The position numbers and the translations under genes are program-made. The notes under the pieces were generated by a model that was not told the DNA's origin, ran no database searches, and saw nothing but the letters and a program-made list of their open reading frames with translations. Shown here piece by piece: positions 35,826 through 42,587 of a DNA stretch of 42,587 bases. Location: the NCBI GenBank assembly GCA_035294265.1, contig DATGLK010000053.1, forward strand, positions 1 through 42,587, written 5' to 3'. Origin of the DNA: Candidatus Binataceae bacterium. GTDB taxonomy: Bacteria > Desulfobacterota > Binatia > Binatales > Binataceae. The stretch's first letter is position 1. Each line of letters opens with the position of its first letter.

Positions 35826-35854
35826 CTGTTCCTGGATAGGGAACAGCCGTTTTT
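35826..35854 (+). terminator. Hairpin with T-run in the rpsO-pnp spacer
   Basis: CTGTTCC (35826-35832) and GGAACAG (35840-35846) form a perfect 7-bp stem with a 7-base loop, followed by CCG and TTTTT. It looks like a partial intrinsic terminator. In E. coli the same spacer holds an rpsO terminator and an RNase III site through which PNPase limits its own synthesis, so a similar control is plausible here. Confidence 0.65.
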
Positions 35855-35876
35855 CATCTCCCTCAGGTAAAACATT

Positions 35877-37973
35877 ATGGTTAGGAAGCTCGAAATCGAC
35901 TTCCACGGGCGCAAGCTCTCCCTCGAAACCGGCCGATTGGCCCGGCAGGCGCATGGCGCGGTGCTAGCTCAATATGGCGAAACCGTCGTCCTGGCTACGG
36001 TGGTTTCCTCTTACAAAAGCCGGGAAAACGTCGATTTTCTCCCTCTGACGGTCGATTATTTGGAAAAGACTTTCGCCGCCGGCAAGATTCCTGGCGGCTT
36101 CTTCAAGCGCGAGGGGCGCCCTTCGGAGAAGGAAATTCTGACCTCGCGCCTGATCGACCGCGCGATGCGCCCCTTGTTCCCCAAGGGCTACGACAAGGAG
36201 ACTCAGATTATCGTCACGGTCTTGTCGGTGGATCGCGAAAACGACCCCGATATGCTGGCGCTGATTGCGGCCTCCACCGCCCTGGAAATCTCCGACGTTC
36301 CGCATAACGGGCCGGTAGCGGCGGTGCGTGTGGGCCGGATCGACGGCCGGCTGGTGATCAATCCTCAGCGCAGCGAGATGGAAAACAGCGATATTTCGCT
36401 GGTGCTCGCGGGTAAGCCCGACTCCATCATGATGTTGGAAGGCGGCGCCAATATCGTGGATGAAGAAGGGGTGCTGGATGCGCTGTTCGCCGGGCATGAA
36501 GCTTTGGCACCGATTTTCGAGATCCAGCAGGAATTGCGTCGCCAGGTCGGCAAACCCAAGCGCGAATTCAAGGCCAAGGAGCGCGCGCCCGAAGTGGTCG
36601 AAGCGGTGCGCGAGCGGGCGGCCGAGGGGCTTGAGGTAGCGCTGACCGCGGCGGGCAAAAAAGAGCGCGGGATGGCGCTGCGAGAGCTGGAGGATCGGAT
36701 TGTCGGCGAACTGACCCAACGCTTCCCCGACAGTGAAGCACAACTGCGCGACGCTTACGATTACGTGGTGCGCGAGCGCGTGCGGCGGGCGATCGTGATG
36801 GAGGATCGGCGTATCGACGACCGTAGTTCCACCGAAATCCGCGAGCTGAGCGCGATTACCCAGGCGATGCCACGCACTCATGGTTCGGCTATCTTTACCC
36901 GGGGCGAAACTCAAGTGCTGGCGACGGTCACCCTGGGGACTTCGGCTGACGAGCAGAAGATCGACGCCTTGCTCGGCGAGCACTACAAGAAGTTCATGCT
37001 TCATTACAACTTCCCGCCTTTCTCCACCGGCGAGGCCAAGTTCCTGCGCGGCCCCTCGCGGCGCGAGATCGGTCACGGGGCGCTCGCCGAGCGTGCCCTG
37101 CTGCCGGTGCTGCCGGCCGAAGGCGAGTTTCCCTACACCATTCGCGTGGTGTCCGAGGTGTTGGAGTCCAACGGCAGCTCCTCGATGGCGACGGTGTGCG
37201 GCGGTAGTTTGGCGCTGATGGACGCTGGGGTGCCGATTAAGGCGGCGGTGGCGGGTATTGCGATGGGGTTGGTCAAGGAGGGCGATCGAGTCAAGGTCCT
37301 TACCGACATCCTGGGCGACGAAGACCATCTGGGCGACATGGACTTCAAGGTCGCGGGCACGGCGCAAGGCGTCACCGCCATTCAGATGGATAACAAGGTG
37401 GGTGGCATCACCCGCGACGTGATGCGCCAAGCCCTGCATCAGGCGCGCGATGCTCGCTTGTTCGTGCTTGAGGTAATGCAGAAGGCGCTGGAAGCGCCGC
37501 GTAGCGAAATTTCGGTTTACGCCCCGCGGATCGTTACGTTGCATATCAAGCCCGACAAGATTCGCGAGGTCATCGGGCCAGGCGGCAAGGTTATTCGCGG
37601 GATCGTCGAGGATACCGGTTGCAAGATCGATATCGAAGACGACGGTACCGTGCTCATCGCCTCGGCCGACGGCGTGGCCCTGGAGCGCGCGATCAACGCG
37701 ATTCGTTCGATCACCGCCGAGCCCGAGATCGGCAAAATATACAAGGGCAAGGTGCGCAAGGTGGTGGATTTCGGCGCCTTCGTCGAAATCCTGCCAGGCA
37801 CCGATGGTCTGGTCCATATCTCGCAGTTGTCCAACACCCGCGTTCGTCGAGTCGAAGACGTGCTCAACGAGGGCGACGAAGTGATGGTCAAGGTGCTCGA
37901 CGTCGATCGCAACGGCAAGATTCGCCTGTCGGTGCGGGAAGCCCAGGAAGACGCCCAAGGTAGCCAGGTCTGA
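35877..37973 (+). CDS. pnp: Polyribonucleotide nucleotidyltransferase (PNPase)
   Basis: A 698-residue PNPase, a 3'-5' phosphorolytic exoribonuclease. Two RNase PH domains flank a helical linker; the first starts at GRLARQAHGAVLAQYGETVV with FFKREGRPSEKE and LIDRAMRPLFPKGY. The second has AIFTRGETQVLATVTLGT, LRGPSRREIGHG and GSSSMATVCGGSLALMDAGV, followed by DILGDEDHLGDMDFKVAGT with the catalytic Asp pair. The C terminus carries a KH domain (IREVIGPGGKVIRGIVEDTG) and an S1 domain (GKVRKVVDFGAFVEILPGTD). It starts at ATG 35877, downstream of the spacer hairpins. The M16 protease gene follows after 14 bases, a common pairing. Confidence 0.97.
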   Translation: MVRKLEIDFHGRKLSLETGRLARQAHGAVLAQYGETVVLATVVSSYKSRENVDFLPLTVDYLEKTFAAGKIPGGFFKREGRPSEKEILTSRLIDRAMRPLFPKGYDKETQIIVTVLSVDRENDPDMLALIAASTALEISDVPHNGPVAAVRVGRIDGRLVINPQRSEMENSDISLVLAGKPDSIMMLEGGANIVDEEGVLDALFAGHEALAPIFEIQQELRRQVGKPKREFKAKERAPEVVEAVRERAAEGLEVALTAAGKKERGMALRELEDRIVGELTQRFPDSEAQLRDAYDYVVRERVRRAIVMEDRRIDDRSSTEIRELSAITQAMPRTHGSAIFTRGETQVLATVTLGTSADEQKIDALLGEHYKKFMLHYNFPPFSTGEAKFLRGPSRREIGHGALAERALLPVLPAEGEFPYTIRVVSEVLESNGSSSMATVCGGSLALMDAGVPIKAAVAGIAMGLVKEGDRVKVLTDILGDEDHLGDMDFKVAGTAQGVTAIQMDNKVGGITRDVMRQALHQARDARLFVLEVMQKALEAPRSEISVYAPRIVTLHIKPDKIREVIGPGGKVIRGIVEDTGCKIDIEDDGTVLIASADGVALERAINAIRSITAEPEIGKIYKGKVRKVVDFGAFVEILPGTDGLVHISQLSNTRVRRVEDVLNEGDEVMVKVLDVDRNGKIRLSVREAQEDAQGSQV

Positions 37974-37987
37974 GGAGACGCGACAGG

Positions 37988-39244
37988 ATGATGCGCAAAA
38001 GCGTGCTGGCCAACGGCGTGCGGGTGCTCACCGAGGAGATGCCGCAGGCGCTGTCGGCGTCACTGGGCATTTGGGTCGCCAACGGATCGCGCTACGAGAC
38101 GCCGGCCGAGAACGGGGTTTCGCACTTCATCGAGCATCTGCTCTTCAAGGGCACACCAACGCGCAGCGCGGCGCAGATCGCCGAAGAGATGGACGCGGTC
38201 GGAGGCAACCTCAACGCCTTCACGGGCAAGGAATATACTTGCTACTACGCCCGTGTCCTTGGCGAAGATTTTCCGATGGCTACCGGTTTGCTTGCCGACA
38301 TCTTCTTGCATTCCGTGTTCGATCCGGAGGAAATCGATCGCGAGCGGCAGGTGATTCTTCAGGAAATTTCGCAGGCCGAAGATACTCCCGACGATTTCAT
38401 TCACGACCTCTTCAACCTGCACTTCTGGGAGGGCCACCCGCTCTCGCTGCCGATTTTCGGTAGCGTGGCCACGGTCAATGCCATCGACCGAGCGTTGATG
38501 ACCTCTTTCATGAGCCAACGCTATCGAGCCGAGCGCGTGCTGATCGCGGCCGCCGGCAAGCTCGACCACGCTCGACTAGTGGCGCAATGCGAGAACTTGT
38601 TCAACGGGATTGCCGCCGGTGCCCCGACCGAGAAGCTGGTACCCCCTGCAATTTCACCCGGGGTCTTCAACTACGAAAAGGATTTGGAGCAGGCGCACAT
38701 CTGTTTGGGTGGACCGTCGATTGGAGTCAATCATGAGCTGCGCTACGCGGCCTACGTGCTGAACACGGCGCTGGGCGGTGGGATGTCCTCGCGGCTGTTT
38801 CAGGAAGTGCGGGAAAAAGCCGGCAAGGTCTATACGATCTACTCGTTCCTGTCCTCGCATCTGGACTGCGGCTACGTCGGAATCTACGCCGGGACCAATC
38901 CCGAATGGGTGAACGAGGTGCTGGACATTACTTTGCGCGAGTTACGCGCGATTTATCGCGAGGGCTTGCGGCCAGCGGAACTGCGCCGTGCTAAGAGCCA
39001 GCTCAAGGGCAACATGTTGCTGGGGATGGAATCCACCGAAAGCCGTATGAATCGTATCGCGCGCAACGAGATCTATTTCGGTCGCGATATCACGCCCGAG
39101 GAGACCGCCAGCGAGATCGAGCGGGTGACCAACGATCAGATCGTGGAGCTAGCCCAGATTTTCTTCGATCCTGCCCGGATGGGGTTGGCCCTGTTGGGCA
39201 AGAGCAATGGCACGGCGATCGATTCCTCGATCTTCAACGCCTGA
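37988..39244 (+). CDS. M16-family zinc peptidase (processing-peptidase-like)
   Basis: A 418-residue single-chain M16B peptidase. The inverted zinc motif HFIEH gives His46, Glu49 and His50, followed by the usual LLFKGTPTRSAAQIAEEMDA and, about 75 residues on, the third ligand region ERQVILQEISQAEDTPDD. The C-terminal half has the family's second domain, including LNTALGGGMSSRLFQEVREK. Homologues include YmxG and the mitochondrial processing peptidase beta subunit; the bacterial substrate is unknown. GAGGAGA about 10 bases before ATG 37988 supports the start. It probably shares a transcript with pnp. Confidence 0.94.
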   Translation: MMRKSVLANGVRVLTEEMPQALSASLGIWVANGSRYETPAENGVSHFIEHLLFKGTPTRSAAQIAEEMDAVGGNLNAFTGKEYTCYYARVLGEDFPMATGLLADIFLHSVFDPEEIDRERQVILQEISQAEDTPDDFIHDLFNLHFWEGHPLSLPIFGSVATVNAIDRALMTSFMSQRYRAERVLIAAAGKLDHARLVAQCENLFNGIAAGAPTEKLVPPAISPGVFNYEKDLEQAHICLGGPSIGVNHELRYAAYVLNTALGGGMSSRLFQEVREKAGKVYTIYSFLSSHLDCGYVGIYAGTNPEWVNEVLDITLRELRAIYREGLRPAELRRAKSQLKGNMLLGMESTESRMNRIARNEIYFGRDITPEETASEIERVTNDQIVELAQIFFDPARMGLALLGKSNGTAIDSSIFNA

Positions 39245-39299
39245 GCATTTCCGGGCTTTGCGTCGTGTACCGGCGCAGGAGCCGATGGCGCCACCGGCC

Positions 39300-40517
39300 C
39301 TACGCGTGCGGGTTGCGTGCCATGACGCCAAGGCTAACTTGGCCCCAGGGGCGTGCGGCCATGTGCCAGCGCAGGCCGACGTGACTCATCATCGCGCGAA
39401 TATCGACGAAAGCGCGGGCGATCGCGCTGCTCTCGTCCAGACCGTGCGCGCCGCTGAGGTTTTGCAGTCGGTCGGTGGCCTCCATCAGCGCCTGCCCGAC
39501 AAAGGCGGGGTTGCGCAGAAAACGAGCGCATTGTTCCTCGCTCAGTTTTTGTCCTGAACCAACCACTTCATTGTATTCCTGAGCGTCGGCGCTGAGCAGC
39601 GCAACCGCGCTGTCTATGAGCGCACCCGCGTGGGCGATTGCCAACTGTAATGCTTCGCTCTGCGCGCCGGGGCGACCGGCGGCGGGCGGGCGGCTGTGCA
39701 GCCGCTCGACGAATTCCTCCAGCGCGCCGCGGGCAATGCCGGTGGCGGCTGAAATCAACGTGCTGTTGGAAAAAGCCGGAATTCGATAAATGTGACTGCG
39801 ATGGAAGGCGGCGCCGGGGCCCTCGCCCGCCATCAGGGTGGCCAGTGGCAAGGTGCGATGGGCCGGAACAAAAATGTCGCGGATTTCGATGTCGTTGCTG
39901 CCGGTGGCTCGCAAGCCGATGGAATGCCAAGTGTCGATGATGCTGAAGTCGCGCCGCGGCACCAGGCACCAGATCATCTCGGGCGCGCCCGAGCCGCGTG
40001 CCAGCGGCGCGCCCAGCATCACCCAATGGGCATAGTCCACGCCGCTGGAAAATTTCCAGCGCCCCGACAGTCGATAACCTCCTGGCGCCGGGGTGAAATC
40101 GCTGCGATCGGGTACAAAGGCGCTGCAGACCAGAGCATCGGGCGTGTCGCCCCAAACGTCATTCTGGGCTTGCAGATTGAACATCCCCACTTGGCAGGCG
40201 TGCACGTTCATCACGGATAAAACCCAGGCGCTGGAGCCACAAGCGCGCCCGATCTCGCCGCATAAACGTAGTTGCGGATAGCCGTAGTCAAGCTCGTAGC
40301 CGCCGAAGCGGTTAGGTTGGAAGACCTTGAAGAAGCCTGCGGCGACGAACTCCTCTATCGTCTCGCGCGGCAAGCGGCGGGCCTGGACAGCGGCCAATGC
40401 GCGCTCGCGCAGAGCGGGAAACATCGCGCGCGCCTGTTCTACCAAGCGCTCGAGCAACGCGGCCTTGGCTATTCTCTCGGACGATGATGGCTGGATGGAA
40501 AGGGTTGTGTCTGCCAT
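39300..40517 (-). CDS. Acyl-CoA-dehydrogenase-fold flavin-dependent oxygenase (HsaA/HpaB-C2-like)
   Basis: A 405-residue flavoprotein with the acyl-CoA dehydrogenase fold. It resembles two-component monooxygenases such as HsaA and p-hydroxyphenylacetate hydroxylase C2 rather than true acyl-CoA dehydrogenases. Landmarks are FVAAGFFKVFQPNRFGGYEL, EIGRACGSSAWVLSVMNVH, the substrate/flavin lid YRLSGRWKFSSGVDYAHWVM and GLRATGSNDIEIRDIFVPAH. The C-terminal helix bundle has LSGAHGLDESSAIARAFVDI. Such enzymes need reduced flavin from a reductase; the flavin reductase at 5859-6335 is a distant candidate. The substrate is likely aromatic or steroid-like, by family. It starts at ATG 40517 and is convergent with the M16 gene. 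Confidence 0.86.
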   Translation of the reverse strand: MADTTLSIQPSSSERIAKAALLERLVEQARAMFPALRERALAAVQARRLPRETIEEFVAAGFFKVFQPNRFGGYELDYGYPQLRLCGEIGRACGSSAWVLSVMNVHACQVGMFNLQAQNDVWGDTPDALVCSAFVPDRSDFTPAPGGYRLSGRWKFSSGVDYAHWVMLGAPLARGSGAPEMIWCLVPRRDFSIIDTWHSIGLRATGSNDIEIRDIFVPAHRTLPLATLMAGEGPGAAFHRSHIYRIPAFSNSTLISAATGIARGALEEFVERLHSRPPAAGRPGAQSEALQLAIAHAGALIDSAVALLSADAQEYNEVVGSGQKLSEEQCARFLRNPAFVGQALMEATDRLQNLSGAHGLDESSAIARAFVDIRAMMSHVGLRWHMAARPWGQVSLGVMARNPHA

Positions 40518-40648
40518 TTAGTTGCGAATTAAGCCTTACGCCTGCGAGCGAAATCGAGGGCTAGGTGGTTCCCACGACCTAGCATGAAAGGGTCACGAGC
40601 GTATAGAGATTCACACAACGGAGCCAAGCTCGCGCGCACGCTCTCGGC

Positions 40649-41443
40649 TTAGCTCGCGGCGTAGGCGAAGCCGGCGTTTTGCAGCTCCATTATAGCGGCG
40701 GCCACTCCGGGTGTGAGGATAACGCCGGGGAGCAGATGGTTGGTCAGCTCCGCGGCCAGCGCGGGCTGGGAGAGATGGTCAGGGTTGCTGCCCATCGCGA
40801 TCAGGCGGCCGGACAGGGCCCAGATGATGTTGTGGCAGCACATGAACACGACGCCGCGCCGTTGCAGGACTGGCACGGTCTCGCCGCGTTCGGAATAAAT
40901 TCCATCGGCCGCTTCCACCTCCATCGCGATCGTGGGCGGGGTTGGGCGGCCCAAAGCGTTGTCATGAACCTTGCCGCCCGGAATTAACCTTCCTAACCGG
41001 TACTTTTCCCACATCGCCTCGTCCTCCAGTGCCAGATGGGCGGTGCCGTGAGTGCCCGACACGCACAAAAAATCGGGATGGCGATAGGAGAATACTTCGG
41101 TGTTCAGCGTGTTGCGCATCACGGTCAGCCAATGCGAGGCGTAGTTGGAGTTACTCCAGCACTGCTTCGGGCCGGAGCGATAGGCCGCAAGCTCCATCAG
41201 CGCCCGGCTATCCCATTGGCTGGGGTCGCGCAGAATCATCGGGACGCTCTTGAAATCCCGCCGCCGCGGCGCACGCTCCAGACGTATGCTTAGTTCTCGC
41301 AAACTCGTTGCGCCGTGAGGTAGCAGGGCTGGTGCGCCGGCCGCTTGTGCTTTTTCATGGCCTGCCGTCAGGCCGACGACGCTGGCCGCCACCGCGATTC
41401 CCAAGCTTTTGAGTAGCTCGCGCCGCTGCCCGACTACCGACAT
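40649..41443 (-). CDS. Tat-exported protein with C-terminal DsrE-like domain
   Basis: A 264-residue protein with a twin-arginine signal (GQRRELLKSLGIAVAASVVG) and a likely cleavage after KAQA, so it is exported folded. The middle part (SQWDSRALMELAAYRSGPKQ, CWSNSNYASHWLTVMRNTLN) is unfamiliar. The C-terminal half reads like a DsrE/DsrF fold: an early strand VFMCCHNIIWALSGRL and the closing PGVILTPGVAAAIMELQNAG, FAYA, close to the VPAGV..i.LQ.xGYaY end of that family. The CC pair in MCCHN could be a redox or metal site. A GGAGA lies 10 bases before ATG 41443. No partner genes are recognised nearby except an exported methyltransferase upstream on the same strand. Function is unknown. Confidence 0.75.
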   Translation of the reverse strand: MSVVGQRRELLKSLGIAVAASVVGLTAGHEKAQAAGAPALLPHGATSLRELSIRLERAPRRRDFKSVPMILRDPSQWDSRALMELAAYRSGPKQCWSNSNYASHWLTVMRNTLNTEVFSYRHPDFLCVSGTHGTAHLALEDEAMWEKYRLGRLIPGGKVHDNALGRPTPPTIAMEVEAADGIYSERGETVPVLQRRGVVFMCCHNIIWALSGRLIAMGSNPDHLSQPALAAELTNHLLPGVILTPGVAAAIMELQNAGFAYAAS

Positions 41444-41659
41444 AAGCGATTGTCTCCGTATAGAAATTGAACGACGAAAATGCCCTGAAGATTCGAATCC
41501 AAACCGGTTAAAGCTGACCGCAATATTGAAGTTGACCTCAATAGATTGCAGTGCCAGCCCAGGGCGCGAGGTGCCGGTAACGTCTAAACGCGCTCCGGCA
41601 CCTAAGCGGTCTAATTGCCAAAAGAGAGCCCAGCCGCTTTCCGCCCCGCCGCGTGCTTG

Positions 41660-42373
41660 CTACTGCGACTCCTTTTTCATCTGTTCCATCATCCGTTTAG
41701 TCAGGACGCTCCCGGCATAGGGGCGTTGATAGACCACGAAATACATGTCGTCGAACAGCCCGAAGTGATGGACATCATAGAAGCCATCGGCGGCCATCCA
41801 GCTATCGAGGTCAGATTTCCTGAGCCACATCCAGTTCTGGGTGTTATCCTGTGGGTTCTTGTCGATCACGACGATCTCGCCCGTGGGCTTCAAGTAGTTG
41901 ATGGTGTTGTTCAGGTAGGCTTCGCGCTTTTCGATCATGTGCAGGGAGCGATGGAAGTAGGCGATGTCGACATCCTTGACCGGCAGCTTGGGGTCGGTGT
42001 AGCTGCCCAACACCGTCACCACGTTGGTGACCCCGGCCTTCTCCGCACGCTGCTTGACGTAGTCGAGCATCTTGGGGTCGATATCCACCGCGTAGACGGT
42101 ACCCTTGGGGGCGACCGCCTTGGCGAAAGGAATGGTAAAAGTGCCGCTACCTGAGCCGATGTCCGCCAAAATAACGCCGTTTTTCAGTCCTAATTTAGCG
42201 ATAATCTGGTCGATTTTCAGATCGCGCTTGGCGTTGATCTTGTTCATCAAGTTGATGTACTTGGCGGCCGGCAATTGTTGCAGTTGAGCCTGCGCGCTGG
42301 TCAAGCCGACGCTCGCTACCAGAACCAAGGCAAGACCAAGGATGGTAAGCTTGTTCCGTCGATATGTTAACAT
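41660..42373 (-). CDS. Exported class I SAM-dependent methyltransferase-like protein
   Basis: A 237-residue protein with an N-terminal Sec signal (KLTILGLALVLVASVGL, ending SAQAQ) followed by a class I methyltransferase domain. Motif I is LADIGSGSGTFTIPFAKAV, the acidic end of strand 2 is YAVDIDPKMLDYVKQRAEK, and the later strands are VDIAYFHRSLHMIEKREAYL and GEIVVIDKNPQDN. It resembles the predicted secreted methyltransferases of COG4798, whose substrate is unknown; SAM is not expected in the periplasm, so the domain may be used differently. TAGGAG lies a few bases before ATG 42373. It is separated from the Tat gene by 216 bases. I see nothing firm in 42374-42587. Confidence 0.88.
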   Translation of the reverse strand: MLTYRRNKLTILGLALVLVASVGLTSAQAQLQQLPAAKYINLMNKINAKRDLKIDQIIAKLGLKNGVILADIGSGSGTFTIPFAKAVAPKGTVYAVDIDPKMLDYVKQRAEKAGVTNVVTVLGSYTDPKLPVKDVDIAYFHRSLHMIEKREAYLNNTINYLKPTGEIVVIDKNPQDNTQNWMWLRKSDLDSWMAADGFYDVHHFGLFDDMYFVVYQRPYAGSVLTKRMMEQMKKESQ

Positions 42374-42587
42374 GGGGTGCTCCTAAATTGTTGAGGGTTC
42401 GTGAGGTCTGAATCGTTCAATACAGCCATTTGCTCCAAATCGCAAGATGCGAAGCGGTGACCCATTTTGGGCAACAGGCAGCCAGCGGCCTGGACACGAC
42501 GCGGCGATAACATCGACTTTACGTCGCCGCTTCGGCGCGCCCTGTGACCCGTTGTAGCGTCCGGCTTCAATGGGGCCGCACTCATTC

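Noticed and set aside
35964-37958. 664-codon open frame on the minus strand opposite pnp
   Set aside because: pnp is unmistakable on the other strand. The antisense product is His/Gln/Arg-rich with no recognisable motif, as expected for shadow frames in GC-rich codon usage.
42367-42585. 72-codon minus-strand frame at the right edge
   Set aside because: It overlaps the methyltransferase start region and its strong ribosome-binding site and has no recognisable features.

Overview
This is a GC-rich chromosomal segment from a Gram-negative-type bacterium. It encodes lipobox, Sec and Tat export signals, uses many GTG and TTG starts, and packs its operons tightly, often with 1-4 base gene overlaps. 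I see no insertion sequence, phage gene, integrase, CRISPR array, rRNA or tRNA. The gene set (PyrR-controlled pyr operon, nusA-ylxR-infB-ylxP-rbfA-truB, F420-type PPOX protein, P450, HsaA-like flavoprotein, NiCoT) suggests an uncultured lineage such as Binatota, Acidobacteria or a deltaproteobacterial relative. That placement is inference; no marker was compared with a database.

Layout. Positions 1-7.3 kb hold short accessory units: the tail of a surface protein, a HAD phosphatase with a PPOX protein, an xdhC-mocA pair, a TPR protein, an alpha/beta hydrolase, a GNAT enzyme, a flavin reductase and a sirtuin. Positions 7.6-16.2 kb hold a pyrimidine operon: a leader that looks like a PyrR attenuator, pyrR, a very unusual pyrB, pyrC, carA and carB. 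Positions 16.3-25.8 kb hold an ABC-F ATPase, a conserved small protein of unknown function, a second alpha/beta hydrolase, two small envelope proteins (PKD domain; coiled-coil/TPR lipoprotein), an MFS transporter, a GH57-type protein and acetyl-CoA synthetase. Positions 25.8-39.2 kb are the translation/RNA core (rimP-nusA-ylxR-infB-ylxP-rbfA-truB, then rpsO-pnp-M16 protease), interrupted by a nickel/cobalt transporter and a cytochrome P450. Positions 39.3-42.4 kb hold three minus-strand genes: an acyl-CoA-dehydrogenase-fold oxygenase, a Tat-exported DsrE-like protein and an exported methyltransferase.

The most interesting object is the 8311-10248 gene. One polypeptide carries a complete aspartate carbamoyltransferase catalytic chain, a PyrI-type four-cysteine zinc module without PyrI's nucleotide-binding domain, and a second PyrR-like phosphoribosyltransferase domain. 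That PyrR-like domain has lost both its PRPP-loop signature and the helix thought to contact RNA. Directly upstream is an intact stand-alone PyrR, preceded by a leader hairpin with the PyrR-binding-loop core and an intrinsic terminator. Together these suggest that one PyrR copy controls transcription while the fused copy may act as a built-in regulatory or structural subunit of the enzyme.
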